DNA of 64,000 nt from Carnobacterium divergens (GTDB lineage: Bacteria; Bacillota; Bacilli; Lactobacillales; Carnobacteriaceae), in NCBI RefSeq assembly GCF_900258435.1, contig NZ_LT992558.1, positions 1,703,518 through 1,767,517 on the forward strand. Direction: 5' to 3'. Position 1 is the stretch's first letter. Every line of letters starts with the position of its first letter. Below the pieces are notes generated by a model that was not told the DNA's origin, made no database searches, and saw only the letters and a program-made list of their open reading frames with translations. Below, one piece after another: positions 1-9,078 of the stretch. The position numbers were made by a program, and so were the translations under genes.

Positions 1-2768
1 TCAGCCATAGGCAATTCTTTTTTAGGCAAGTCTGTCGGCAATGAGTGCAACATTTGTTTGCCGTAATTTGTTTTAAATAAGCGGTCATCTAAAACCAACA
101 TTATTCCTCTGTCGGTTTCTGAACGAATCAAACGACCTAACCCTTGTCTTAGACGTAACGTAGCTTTGGGCAATGCTTCAACTGAAAAAGGATTTTCACC
201 TAATGTTTCAAGGTAATGGTATTTTGATTTTACAAAAGGTTGTTCTGGTGAATCAAAAGGCAATCGGGTCACAATGATGATTCTTAATGACTTCCCTGGC
301 AAGTCCACGCCTTCCCAAAAACTATCTGCACCTAATAAAATACCGCCATTTGCATGAAAGAAGCGTTTTAAAATTCGTTCTCGGCTTCCTGAAATTCCTT
401 GAGCTAAAATTTCACGTTGATTAAATAAATGGTTTTGTTGTAACAAGCGATACACATCCTGCAAGGGTTCCAAGGCATTAAATAAAACCATAATATTTTC
501 TTGGCTATTTTCAATCAATTGCGTTAATTGCGCTACAATTGATTCCACGTAATGTTTCTTCGACATTGATTTAATGCTCCCCATTTCAGTGGGTAAATAG
601 AGTCTCGCTTGGTTTTTGTAATCGTAAGGAGAAGCTAGTATTAATGTATCTAACTCTTTTTCACCAATTTGTTCCTCAAAATAATCAAATGCTCCTCTGA
701 CTTCCAGTGTTGCGCCTGTATAGACAATCTGTTTGGCCTGTTCAACCAAATGTTCTTTTAAAAATTCCGAACTATTGATAGTAGAGCGTTTGATTTTAAA
801 ACTATTTTTAGGACTCTTTTCCTTATAAGAAAACCAAGTAACTGCATAGGGATTTTCATTGTTAAAAATAGTTTTAAACATTGTTCCTTGTTGCTCTATA
901 GTAGTTAACAGCACATTGAAATCTTCAACAAAATAACTTTCTGCTAAACTCAATGTCTCTGGTTCACGTATTAGCTGCTGAACCAATTCAAAACCAAGCT
1001 GACAAATTTCCGTAAATTCTGCACTAATTTTTTTGATTTTCCGTTTATTTTCAAGAGACCACTGGATTGTGTCACTCAGCATGACATTAATTTCTTCACT
1101 TTTATCCATTTTTTTTGTAGCCATTTGATGACAAATCAATAACAACTCATCTAAAAATTCTGCTAGTTCTTCACTTAAAGACAACCCGCTCATTTCTAAA
1201 TTGCTTAATTGATACGCATAAATACTTTTTACTTTTTTTGACAAATTTTCAAATTGATTTAAGTAACTATCTTCACTATCCATACGTCCGATCAACTTCA
1301 AAGCGTGGTGCACTTGGTAGTAACTAAACGTCTCACTAGAAGCAGCAACTGCTACATCCGATAAATGATGCGCTTCGTCAATAATAAATCGATCTACTTC
1401 AGGAAGTTCCGGTACCTCTCGTTTAAAATCATGGCATAAAAAAGCATGATTGGTGATAATAATGCTCGCCTGTTGCATAACTTTTTTGGCAAATAAATAA
1501 AAATCTTCTTTATACCAAGGATCCTCTTTAGGATCCTTTAACCAGCCATGGTGACAAACTTTCTTCCAAAAGGTTCCGTTAAAGTTGGTCATATTTAGTT
1601 CATCTAAATCGCCAGTTACTGTTTGTGTTAACCAAGTTAGTAAACGCATTTTTAAAAGAGCATCATTCTTGTTTAAGGTTTCTGATTTTATTTCCTCAGC
1701 AAAACGTGATAAATGAAGGTAATGATTTTTACTTTTCAAAATAGCTGCATTTACGTTAAAAGGCACTAACTTATTTAATTGAACAATATCTTTTTCAATC
1801 AGTTGTTTTTGCAACAATGTCGTATAAGTGCTAATCACAACTGGTCTTTTTTGATCGGCTAAATACGCTAATGGAATTAGGTAACCTAACGTTTTCCCCA
1901 CGCCAGTAGCGGCTTCAATTGCTAGATGTGCATTCGAATCTTTTTGAAAAGTATCGTAAACTCGGTCCATCATAGTCACTTGGCTTTCACGAATAACCAA
2001 ATGATCGGAAAATAATTGCTCCTTTTCTACTAATGAAAGTGGATAGTTTTTTGGTTCTTCCCAGTTGCCAACTTGTTCCAATTGAATCTCTTTTTTTTGA
2101 AGTGCTAACCCATCCTTAATCATCAAAGCTTCCGGTAAAGGAGGAATTTCACTGCGGACTTTTTCAAGACAATCAATAAAAAATTCATTTGTATTCATTG
2201 AACAAAAAAGAGCTAATTCCACCATTTTTTCCAATGTAACCAAGGGCAAATTCATCGCTATTTGCTGCAGCATTAAAAATAACTCTCCCGTCACATAAGC
2301 ATCACTATCTGCTTGATGAGGGTTCCTATGTTGAAAATGAAATTGATTCGCTAAATCGGTTAATCTAAAACTAGGAGCTGTCGGCAATAAGATTTGAGCT
2401 AGTTCAACTGTATCCATTCCTTTTAGCGTTAGGGAAGGATAACCCGCTTGTTGAAATTCATTATTTAAAAATTGATAATCAAATTGAATATTATGAGCAA
2501 TAAAAATACAACCTTCTAATAAATTGTAAATCGTTGTTGCAACATCTTCAAAATACGGCGCGTTTGCTACCTGTTTTGTTGTAATTCCAGTTAAATGCTC
2601 AATTTGTTTTGGGATGCGAATCAAGGGATTAATATCTGTTGCAAATTGTTGAACAATTTTTCCATCTTCTATTAAAACGCAGCCAAATTGGATAATTTTA
2701 TCTCCATTTAAGGCATTTCCACCAGTTGTTTCAATGTCCACAACTGCATATGTTGTCTTCGTTTTCAC
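1..2768 (-). CDS. dinG: ATP-dependent helicase DinG with N-terminal exonuclease domain (3' end outside window)
   Basis: About 922 codons are visible; the stop lies beyond base 1, so only a short C-terminal tail is missing for a family of roughly 930 residues. The start is a GTG at 2768 with AGGTG six bases upstream. The N-terminus reads as a DEDDh exonuclease (VDIETTG at about residue 10, AHNIQFD near 94). Next come a Walker A motif (ATGVGKT), a DEAH box (IDEAHH) and a C-terminal QGLGRLIR helicase motif. This is the Gram-positive DinG layout, an exonuclease fused to an XPD-like superfamily 2 helicase domain. The B. subtilis-type proteins lack the iron-sulfur cluster and may act mainly as 3'-5' exonucleases. 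The role in DNA repair is inferred from the family. Confidence 0.93.
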   Translation of the reverse strand, partial: MKTKTTYAVVDIETTGGNALNGDKIIQFGCVLIEDGKIVQQFATDINPLIRIPKQIEHLTGITTKQVANAPYFEDVATTIYNLLEGCIFIAHNIQFDYQFLNNEFQQAGYPSLTLKGMDTVELAQILLPTAPSFRLTDLANQFHFQHRNPHQADSDAYVTGELFLMLQQIAMNLPLVTLEKMVELALFCSMNTNEFFIDCLEKVRSEIPPLPEALMIKDGLALQKKEIQLEQVGNWEEPKNYPLSLVEKEQLFSDHLVIRESQVTMMDRVYDTFQKDSNAHLAIEAATGVGKTLGYLIPLAYLADQKRPVVISTYTTLLQKQLIEKDIVQLNKLVPFNVNAAILKSKNHYLHLSRFAEEIKSETLNKNDALLKMRLLTWLTQTVTGDLDELNMTNFNGTFWKKVCHHGWLKDPKEDPWYKEDFYLFAKKVMQQASIIITNHAFLCHDFKREVPELPEVDRFIIDEAHHLSDVAVAASSETFSYYQVHHALKLIGRMDSEDSYLNQFENLSKKVKSIYAYQLSNLEMSGLSLSEELAEFLDELLLICHQMATKKMDKSEEINVMLSDTIQWSLENKRKIKKISAEFTEICQLGFELVQQLIREPETLSLAESYFVEDFNVLLTTIEQQGTMFKTIFNNENPYAVTWFSYKEKSPKNSFKIKRSTINSSEFLKEHLVEQAKQIVYTGATLEVRGAFDYFEEQIGEKELDTLILASPYDYKNQARLYLPTEMGSIKSMSKKHYVESIVAQLTQLIENSQENIMVLFNALEPLQDVYRLLQQNHLFNQREILAQGISGSRERILKRFFHANGGILLGADSFWEGVDLPGKSLRIIIVTRLPFDSPEQPFVKSKYHYLETLGENPFSVEALPKATLRLRQGLGRLIRSETDRGIMLVLDDRLFKTNYGKQMLHSLPTDLPKKELPMA

Positions 2769-2861
2769 TTTTTTCACCTAATTCTTGATTCGTTATGTTT
2801 TCGTCATCTCTCATCATACTATGAAGCGAAGAAAATTACAAAAACGCGTTCACTTTAAAAC

Positions 2862-2892
2862 AAAAAAACAACTAAGCTTTTCAGCTTAGTTG
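2862..2892 (-). terminator. Rho-independent terminator after the gene at 2904
   Basis: A perfect 10-bp inverted repeat (CAACTAAGCT, 2869-2878, with 2883-2892) is followed on the minus strand by a run of seven T (2862-2868). It ends the 2904-3377 transcript just upstream of dinG. Confidence 0.85.
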
Positions 2893-2903
2893 CGAATACA
2901 GAA

Positions 2904-3377
2904 TTAAAGTTTGTCAGAATAAATTTCTTTTGCTGTTTTAGTTGGATCAATCACAACATATAAATTTTTATTTGCAATAAATGCACTTTGGAATTCATTG
3001 TCATTTCCATCCACATCTTTTGCTTTATATGGGAAATAGACACGGTCTGTTGCGACGATCACATTTGATAATGGGTGATCCGCATCTTTATATAAGATGT
3101 CCATCATTTCAATATCAGGATACTGTGTTGCACGCTCGAACATGCCTAATTCCAAACCACCTAAGTTGATATCATCGGTATGAACGTGATCAGCTTCTTG
3201 AGCAATTTCAATTCTTAATGATTCACAAGGATGAATTTCTTGGAAATCACTGTCTCCAATACGTCCAAAACTTGTTGTAATTTGTTTGATCCAAAGATCC
3301 CCAATGTGTTGCTTTTCAATTGTCCAAGTTTCACCATTGCGGAAAATAAATTTAAGTGCTGTTACTTCTTTTTTCAT
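2904..3377 (-). CDS. Conserved hypothetical protein, 157 aa
   Basis: I do not recognise a named family. The protein is soluble and acidic, with no signal peptide or membrane segment. It has an N-terminal strand-rich part containing a WTIEKQHIGDLWIKQ stretch and a central H-T-D-D region. The ATG at 3377 follows a strong AAAGGAG, and a terminator follows directly, so this is a monocistronic gene. The short ORFs on the other strand over it are shadows. No function is proposed. Confidence 0.75.
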   Translation of the reverse strand: MKKEVTALKFIFRNGETWTIEKQHIGDLWIKQITTSFGRIGDSDFQEIHPCESLRIEIAQEADHVHTDDINLGGLELGMFERATQYPDIEMMDILYKDADHPLSNVIVATDRVYFPYKAKDVDGNDNEFQSAFIANKNLYVVIDPTKTAKEIYSDKL

Positions 3378-3506
3378 AAGTCTGATCTCCTTTGCTTTCC
3401 AGCTAGAATTAGAGTGTTAGCGTTAACGAATTAAGCTTCCTCACATTATTATTTTAACATACCTTAATGAAAATTGCTTCAGTAAAAACAATTCATGAAT
3501 AAATCC

Positions 3507-3546
3507 AAAAAAACACCTTCATAACAATTCCGTTATGAAGGTGTTT
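3507..3546 (-). terminator. Terminator of the nitroreductase gene
   Basis: A perfect 15-bp stem (AAACACCTTCATAAC at 3511-3525 with 3532-3546) has a 6-base loop and a T-run on the minus strand at 3507-3513. Confidence 0.9.
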
Positions 3547-3559
3547 GAAAAATTATTTA

Positions 3560-4159
3560 TTAGTTAAATACACGGAAACGTGCTGCATCATCCATATATT
3601 CTTTTTCGCCAGCGGCTTGTTCAATTGAACCAAATGGCATTTGCGCTCTTAAATTCCATGAAGCAGGTAAATCAAATTCAGCTCTAACAGCGTCATCGAT
3701 TAGTGGGTTGTAATGTTGCAAGCTAGCACCAATGTTTTCTACTGCTAATGCAGTCCAAACTGAATGTTGTGCAATGCCGCTTGATTGTTCAGACCATACT
3801 GGGAAGTTATCCGCATATAATGCAAATTGTTCTTGTAGGTTTTTAACAATATCCATATCTTCAAAGTAAAGGATCGTTCCTTTTCCAGCACGGAATGAAG
3901 CAATTTTATTAGCAGTTGCTTCGAAAGCATCTGCTGGTACTTCTTTGCGAAGTGCTGCTTCAACGATATCCCATAATTTATCATGCGATTCATTAAATAA
4001 AACAACCACTCGTGAAGTTTGTGAGTTAAATGAAGATGGACTTTCTTTTACTGCTTCTTTTACTAATGAAACGATGTTGTCATTTGATAATGAAACATTT
4101 TTACCTAATCCATAAATTGAACGACGATTTTTTAATAATTCTGTGTATTGGTTTGACAT
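3560..4159 (-). CDS. Nitroreductase family protein (YdgI/DrgA-like)
   Basis: A 199-residue FMN-dependent NAD(P)H oxidoreductase. The N-terminal NRRSIYGLG matches the R-R-S/T FMN-phosphate motif of the nitroreductase fold. SPSSFNSQ at about 41-48 fits the second flavin-binding loop, and the C-terminal PFGSIEQAAGEKE fits the family's end. Such enzymes reduce nitro compounds, quinones or other electrophiles in the cytoplasm; the substrate cannot be read from sequence. The start is an ATG with AGAGGAGG upstream. The gene is monocistronic, with its own promoter flanked by an inverted repeat and its own terminator. Confidence 0.88.
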   Translation of the reverse strand: MSNQYTELLKNRRSIYGLGKNVSLSNDNIVSLVKEAVKESPSSFNSQTSRVVVLFNESHDKLWDIVEAALRKEVPADAFEATANKIASFRAGKGTILYFEDMDIVKNLQEQFALYADNFPVWSEQSSGIAQHSVWTALAVENIGASLQHYNPLIDDAVRAEFDLPASWNLRAQMPFGSIEQAAGEKEYMDDAARFRVFN

Positions 4160-4179
4160 AATGTGTTTCCTCCTCTTAG

Positions 4180-4223
4180 TTACTTACAAACAATATATTA
4201 ACATCTTTCTTTTAGTAAGTAAA
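4180..4223 (-). promoter_or_regulatory. Nitroreductase promoter with inverted-repeat operator
   Basis: On the minus strand, a -35 TTTACT (4218-4223) and a -10 TAATAT (4195-4200) are separated by exactly 17 bp. The promoter is bracketed by the inverted repeat TTACTTAC (4180-4187) and GTAAGTAA (4215-4222). One arm overlaps the -35 and the other lies just past the -10, as a repressor site would. A further AAGTAAA/TTTACTT pair lies immediately upstream. HxlR- or MarR-type redox repressors use sites of this style; the regulator is not identified here. Confidence 0.55.
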
Positions 4224-4310
4224 GTGTTTTTACTTATTTTTTGTAATTAAATTTTCAAAAGATCTGAAAACCTTGTTAATCCAAAGAAAAAACCTCTTTT
4301 TTTAAGATTA

Positions 4311-4353
4311 AAAAAACAGAGCTGACCGTTAAAAGAACAATCCACTCTGTTTT
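4311..4353 (-). terminator. Weak terminator after the thioesterase-cca-dapB operon
   Basis: An 8-9 bp stem (AAACAGAG with CTCTGTTT) has a long loop of about 24 bases and a T-rich minus-strand tail at 4311-4316. It is the only candidate before the nitroreductase promoter. Confidence 0.5.
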
Positions 4354-4362
4354 CAATTACAT

Positions 4363-4725
4363 TTAAATTTTTTCCATAAAACTCTGTCTCGATACGATTG
4401 CTCGAATATGAGTACCCGTTGCAATCATTTCCTCATCAACAACGGCCTTTACATCAAAAAATAAAATTGATTTTTTGATTTCTGTTAGTTTTACAAAGCA
4501 TGTGACTTCTTTTCCGACTGGCGTAGCTTTCACATGTTTTAAATTCATTTCAATTCCCACTGTCGTCTCGTCATCACTCAAACGTTCTGAGGGAATTTCT
4601 TTGGCCGTATTCTCTAACATTGCAACCAAACGTGGCGTTGCTAAGACTAAGAGATCTCCTGAACCTAAATGTAAAGCTGTATCTTCATTTTTCACCATAA
4701 ATTGTTTACTTTGTTCCTCTATCAT
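4363..4725 (-). CDS. Thioesterase, hotdog fold (FlK-like)
   Basis: A 120-residue protein with the compact layout of small hotdog thioesterases. It has a GSGDLLVLATPRLVAMLE helix region, a central GIEMNLKHVKATPVG stretch that matches the family's conserved H-x-x-A-T-P-x-G segment, and a strand with FFDVKA. The relatives include fluoroacetyl-CoA thioesterase and many housekeeping acyl-CoA thioesterases of unknown substrate. Its ATG overlaps the cca stop by four bases, so it is translationally coupled as the last gene of the mazG-dapB-cca run. Confidence 0.82.
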   Translation of the reverse strand: MIEEQSKQFMVKNEDTALHLGSGDLLVLATPRLVAMLENTAKEIPSERLSDDETTVGIEMNLKHVKATPVGKEVTCFVKLTEIKKSILFFDVKAVVDEEMIATGTHIRAIVSRQSFMEKI

Positions 4726-5933
4726 AATGCGTCTTCTCCTTTATCAGCCACTAACGCCCATTCAAGAATCGCTTGTTTTTGATTTGGAATCGCCCCAATT
4801 AATACCTGTTCCTCAATGTTTGCTAACAATTCTCCTAGCCAAGGTCCAGCAGGTCGTTTTAAGGCTGTTATTAAGTCACTGCCACTCACTTGCATCTCTT
4901 GACGGTCTTTGATTGGCAAGTCCTCATACAGCTCTTGAAGGGTCTTTAAATGACTTTCTTGTTGAAAGCCTTCAATTAATGATTCAACTTCTAACGCAAT
5001 TTCAAGACCAGCTTGATAAAGTCCTTCTTTAGTCCAAAAAGAGTCTAGTCGTTGATCAAAAGCAATCCGTTCTTTGATTACATGCTTAATTTCCTTTTTA
5101 GAACATTTCCAATTTCTTAAAAAGAGCTCAATTTCTGCCACAGGAAGTTCTATAAAGTACGTTAACAAGGTCCACGCACTCGTTGCTGTCCCTAAGTGTG
5201 TTTCTAAAGTTGCAAAAGAAGTCAATCCCGCTTTTTTAGATGCTAGTCCTGGACAAAATTGATACAACTCTGTTTCAATCATTTTTCTTAACCCAATTTG
5301 TCGACCCTGTCCCAATAATAATTTGACAAATTCAACTTGAATCCGTTCAACTGCAATTTTTTCTAAAAGAGCATGGTGCTCTTTTATAGCCAATTCAGTT
5401 TTAGTTTCCATTGAAAAATTTAATTGACTAACAAAACGAACGCCTCGCATCATTCGTAACGCATCTTCATGGAAACGCTCCGAAGCAGACCCAACCGCTT
5501 TGATTACTTTTTTTTCAATATCTTTCAAACCGCCAAAGTAATCAATTAGCTCTCCTTCACTGTTCATGGCTAATGCATTTACCGTAAAGTCTCTGCGTTT
5601 TAAATCTTCTTCTAATGAACGAACAAAGGTAACCGCATCTGGTCGTCGATAATCTTGGTAAGTCGACTCTGTTCTAAACGTGGTGACTTCATAGCCTTCT
5701 CCTTCAAATAGAACCATCACCGTACCATGTTCAATCCCAACATCTACCGTTCTAGGAAAAATTTCTTTGACTTCCATAGGAAATGCACTTGTTGCAATAT
5801 CCACATCCGCAATGGGCTTTTTTAAAATCCTATCCCGCACACTTCCGCCTACAAAATACGCTTCGTATCCTGCTTCTTGAATTTTTTGGATAACGGGCAA
5901 AGCCTTCATAAATTCAGAATCTAATTTTCTCAT
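4722..5933 (-). CDS. cca: CCA tRNA nucleotidyltransferase
   Basis: This enzyme adds or repairs the 3'-CCA end of tRNAs using CTP and ATP. The class II nucleotidyltransferase head is clear: GGSVRDRIL at about 29-37, catalytic DVD at 43-45, and [12 protein letters not shown]. The neck motif RFVSQLNF and a helical body follow. Its 403 residues match the Gram-positive family. The start ATG overlaps the dapB stop by four bases. The mazG-dapB-cca order is also found in B. subtilis, which supports the call. Confidence 0.97.
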   Translation of the reverse strand: MRKLDSEFMKALPVIQKIQEAGYEAYFVGGSVRDRILKKPIADVDIATSAFPMEVKEIFPRTVDVGIEHGTVMVLFEGEGYEVTTFRTESTYQDYRRPDAVTFVRSLEEDLKRRDFTVNALAMNSEGELIDYFGGLKDIEKKVIKAVGSASERFHEDALRMMRGVRFVSQLNFSMETKTELAIKEHHALLEKIAVERIQVEFVKLLLGQGRQIGLRKMIETELYQFCPGLASKKAGLTSFATLETHLGTATSAWTLLTYFIELPVAEIELFLRNWKCSKKEIKHVIKERIAFDQRLDSFWTKEGLYQAGLEIALEVESLIEGFQQESHLKTLQELYEDLPIKDRQEMQVSGSDLITALKRPAGPWLGELLANIEEQVLIGAIPNQKQAILEWALVADKGEDAL

Positions 5934-6721
5934 AAAAGATTTTCCAACCCATAAACTAACTGATCCAATTCCATCACTTTTTCACAACCTAATGCGACAC
6001 CTGTCATAAAGGACGCGCGGTCATAGGAATCGTGACGAATCGTTAACCCTTCACCTGCACTACCAAATTGAACTTGTTGATGGGCTACCAAGCCTGGTAA
6101 GCGAACACTATGAATTTTCATGCCTTCAAAATCTGCTCCACGTGCTCCTTTAATTAATTCTTTTTCCGCCGGATTTCCTTGTTGATGGTACCCTCGAACT
6201 TCCGCTATCATTTCTGCTGTTTTAATCGCTGTTCCACTTGGGGCATCTAATTTTTGGTCGTGGTGTAGTTCCATAATCTCAACATCTGGAAAGTATTCTG
6301 CTGCTTTTGCTGCAAACTGCATCATTAAAATGGCTCCAATGGCAAAATTAGGGGCGATTAGTCCACCAAGTTTTTGTTCTTTCGTCTTTGTGATTAAACC
6401 AGCTACTTCACTTTCTGTAAACCCAGTCGTTCCTACAACTGGACGAATGCCATTTTCAACGGCAAACAAGGTGTGTTGATAGGCTACTTTTGGGATTGTA
6501 AAATCAATCCAAACATCAGGTTTCACTTGTTTTACTAAGTCTTCTTTTTCATGAAATACAGGAATATTCAATGAAGGAAACTCCGGCAACTCATTTAAAT
6601 TCGCTTCTGTTGCTGTTGGATCTAGAACACCTACTAATTCAAATTTTTCATTTTCTATGACCATCTTAGTGGCTGTTAATCCCATTTTCCCTTTAAAACC
6701 TGCTACTACTATTTTAATCAT
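5930..6721 (-). CDS. dapB: 4-hydroxy-tetrahydrodipicolinate reductase
   Basis: DapB makes tetrahydrodipicolinate with NAD(P)H, in the diaminopimelate/lysine pathway. The nucleotide-binding GFKGKMG loop lies near the N-terminus. VGTTGF and the catalytic/substrate segment [15 protein letters not shown] are intact. I place the start at the ATG of MIKIVVAG (6721), which has AAAGGAAG upstream; a longer reading from 6742 would add seven poorly conserved residues and overlap mazG further. The gene overlaps both the mazG-like gene and cca, so it is in a coupled operon. lysA, the last step to lysine, is at 24.1-25.5 kb. Confidence 0.96.
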   Translation of the reverse strand: MIKIVVAGFKGKMGLTATKMVIENEKFELVGVLDPTATEANLNELPEFPSLNIPVFHEKEDLVKQVKPDVWIDFTIPKVAYQHTLFAVENGIRPVVGTTGFTESEVAGLITKTKEQKLGGLIAPNFAIGAILMMQFAAKAAEYFPDVEIMELHHDQKLDAPSGTAIKTAEMIAEVRGYHQQGNPAEKELIKGARGADFEGMKIHSVRLPGLVAHQQVQFGSAGEGLTIRHDSYDRASFMTGVALGCEKVMELDQLVYGLENLL

Positions 6722-7052
6722 TGTTCTCTTCTTTCCTTTCAAAACGGTTTTTATCCCGTTGATTAAATTTTTCCATCACTTGATCGAATGAACACGTTAA
6801 GTCAATCTCTAAGGAATTCGCCATTGAGATGGTCACAAATAATAAATCGCCCAATTCTTCTGCAATTTCTTTTGTTTCTTCACTGACTTTTTTTGGTTTT
6901 TCACCATAATAATGATTGACTTCTCTAGCCAATTCACCTACTTCCTCCGTTAATCTTGCCATCTGGCCTAGCGGAGAAAAATAGCCGGTCTTAAATTGAG
7001 TGATGTATCCATCCACCTCATCTTGCATTTGTTTTAATGTTTTATCCGTCAT
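6714..7052 (-). CDS. MazG-like nucleotide pyrophosphohydrolase (YpjD type)
   Basis: The all-alpha NTP pyrophosphohydrolase motif is present: EEVGELARE, then E-x-x-x-E ([16 protein letters not shown]), giving the acidic residues that bind magnesium. It is a single MazG domain of 112 residues and probably hydrolyses non-canonical or excess (d)NTPs. The ATG at 7052 has GAGGTG six bases upstream; the in-frame GTG at 7061 overlaps that ribosome-binding site and is less likely. It is first in the run with dapB and cca, as B. subtilis ypjD is. Confidence 0.88.
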   Translation of the reverse strand: MTDKTLKQMQDEVDGYITQFKTGYFSPLGQMARLTEEVGELAREVNHYYGEKPKKVSEETKEIAEELGDLLFVTISMANSLEIDLTCSFDQVMEKFNQRDKNRFERKEENND

Positions 7053-7118
7053 CGTTATCACCTCATTTAGGATACTGCTACTCTTTTATAGTAACAAACT
7101 ATTTCATGTTTTCAAAGA

Positions 7119-7170
7119 CTAAAAAAGCTACCTAGCAAACTTCCCAAAAGGCTCGTTAACTAGATAGTTT
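7119..7170 (-). terminator. Terminator after ypiB
   Basis: An imperfect stem pairs AGCTACCTAGCAAAC with the segment around GTTAACTAGATAGTTT (7153-7168). A minus-strand T-run follows at 7121-7126. It separates the ypiA-ypiB transcript from the mazG operon. Confidence 0.6.
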
Positions 7171-7180
7171 ATTTGGATGA

Positions 7181-7738
7181 TTAAAAACGACTGATTTCTT
7201 TTTCAAGTGAATTTAATGCAGCAGATAACTCTATAAAGTCCTCTTTATTTTGACTTTCTAACGCATCATCAATTTTCTTTAACAATTCTGTTTTTTGCTT
7301 AGCTAGCGTCAACGTAAGGAGGGCTTCTTCTACATCGGTTTTTATTTGATCGCTAATCGTATCATTCCAACGATGAAATGGATTGTCTTCTAAAACAGCT
7401 AAATACTCTGGTACTTGCCACTGATCTTGGAAAAACAATTCAACGTATAAGTCATCATTCCAATTCAAACGAACTTCATGAAACGCTTGTTCTGGATCAT
7501 TAAAAATCGTGCCTTCTTTATAAAATTGAAATGGCGCTTCTTGCGTTCCAACAGTTGACAGCGCCATCCCTCTTGGAGTCGTTTCAACTGCTTCAACAAA
7601 ATGTACGCGACTCAAAATAACATCGTGGTTAAGGAGATAGTTAATGATCCACATAGATTCTCTTCGCTTTAATTGATAGCGATCTAAAAATAAACTTAAA
7701 AAAGCTTTTTTGGTTTCTAGCGATATTTTGATACTCAT
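7181..7738 (-). CDS. ypiB: UPF0302 family protein YpiB
   Basis: A 185-residue soluble protein whose N-terminal part carries the RYQLKRRESMWIINYLL segment typical of UPF0302/YpiB proteins. A C-terminal helical hairpin, rich in K, E and L, follows. The biochemical function is not known. The next gene upstream is the TPR protein YpiA, exactly as in B. subtilis, and the two are probably one transcript. The start ATG has AGGGGG upstream. Confidence 0.85.
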   Translation of the reverse strand: MSIKISLETKKAFLSLFLDRYQLKRRESMWIINYLLNHDVILSRVHFVEAVETTPRGMALSTVGTQEAPFQFYKEGTIFNDPEQAFHEVRLNWNDDLYVELFFQDQWQVPEYLAVLEDNPFHRWNDTISDQIKTDVEEALLTLTLAKQKTELLKKIDDALESQNKEDFIELSAALNSLEKEISRF

Positions 7739-7812
7739 CTTGGACTTCCCCCTATTCTTAGCAATCGTATAGGATAGTCATTGCTTGATTCCATTTATTA
7801 TAACGTATTTAA

Positions 7813-9078
7813 TTAATATTCGCTATTGATTTCATCTAAGAGTAACACCATTTCTTCATCCGTTGGTTCAAGTGCAAGGTATTCAGATAATACTGTTTTT
7901 GTTACATTCAGATTGCCTTCTTCTCTCAAGAAAAGGGCATATGCTTTAAGGAAATCTCTATTTTGTTTGAAGGCTTCATAAGCTTTTTGATAAGCTTCAT
8001 TTGCTTTTGAATATTCTTCAAGATTTTCATAGGCAATCGCTAAGTTCCAATAAAATTGTGGATCAGCTTCTTCATTAATCAACGCTTTTTTAATGGCCGC
8101 TACACTCTCTTCAAAACGGTCTTGTTTAATAAATAAATTAGTCAACTCAAGTTGAATCACTTCGCTCTCAGGTTCTAGAGCCAATGCTTCCTCTAAATAC
8201 GTTTCTGCTTGCTCTTCATTGTCTAATTTTAAGAAGATTTGAGCAGCGTAGTAGAAAAGCTCATGATTAAACTGATCAACTCGCAAGCCTTCTCGAATGA
8301 CTTCTGAAGCTTTATCTAACTGATTTTCTTCTTCTAAACTTTTAGCTAAATATGGATAAAGCGAGGTATAACTTGGGTCTAATTCTTTTAACTTAAATAA
8401 GGTTTCACTTGCTCGACGGAATTCTTTATTTTGCAAATAAGTAAAGCCTAGCTCAAATAATAAATTCGTAGATTCATTCTCTTCAACTCCAGTTTCTAAA
8501 TAAGGAATCGCTTGTTCAAAATCACCAACCGCGCTATGGGCACTTCCACAACGAGCAGATAGATTAATTCCTGTCATATCGTCAATTCCTTGGGCTAATA
8601 ACTCTTCATAACCGTGAATTGCTTGCGCATATTTCCCCATTGTAAAGTAAAGCTCCGATAGCGCAAATGTTAGAATAGGCTCTTCAGGAAGGATTTCCTT
8701 CGCTTGTAAGAGTTTTTGCTCGCTAACCTCGTACAATCCTTGAACTTGATACAAATCAGCAGAGACAAGTAATGCTTGCGGATATGCTGGGCTATCTTCC
8801 TCAATTTCTAACAACCAGTCCATCGCTTCATCAATAGCGTCCGATTCAATTGAAATTTCAGCTAAACCGATTTTTAATTCATCATCTGTTGGGAATTCTT
8901 TTAATAGTTGTTCATAGATTGCTTTTGTTTCATCTAAAAATCCCAATTCGTATAATGTATCTGCTAGAAGATACAACTCATCTGGTAAATCCTTTGCTAA
9001 AGCTTCTTGAAAATAATCTTGTGCTTCCATTAACTGATTGTCTTGTAATGCCGCAATCATTTGTTCTCCATAGCTCAT
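7813..9078 (-). CDS. ypiA: Tetratricopeptide repeat protein YpiA
   Basis: The 421 residues consist of about eleven TPR units. Helix pairs recur every 34 residues with the W/L-G-Y-A-F-A-Y-P pattern, for example PILTFALSELYFTMGKYAQAIHGYEELL and PEVIQLELTNLFIKQDRF-like units. The protein has no signal sequence and is strongly acidic, so it is a cytoplasmic scaffold. The family's partner is not established. Its start codon overlaps the stop of the AroB-like gene by four bases, and YpiB follows. Confidence 0.9.
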   Translation of the reverse strand: MSYGEQMIAALQDNQLMEAQDYFQEALAKDLPDELYLLADTLYELGFLDETKAIYEQLLKEFPTDDELKIGLAEISIESDAIDEAMDWLLEIEEDSPAYPQALLVSADLYQVQGLYEVSEQKLLQAKEILPEEPILTFALSELYFTMGKYAQAIHGYEELLAQGIDDMTGINLSARCGSAHSAVGDFEQAIPYLETGVEENESTNLLFELGFTYLQNKEFRRASETLFKLKELDPSYTSLYPYLAKSLEEENQLDKASEVIREGLRVDQFNHELFYYAAQIFLKLDNEEQAETYLEEALALEPESEVIQLELTNLFIKQDRFEESVAAIKKALINEEADPQFYWNLAIAYENLEEYSKANEAYQKAYEAFKQNRDFLKAYALFLREEGNLNVTKTVLSEYLALEPTDEEMVLLLDEINSEY

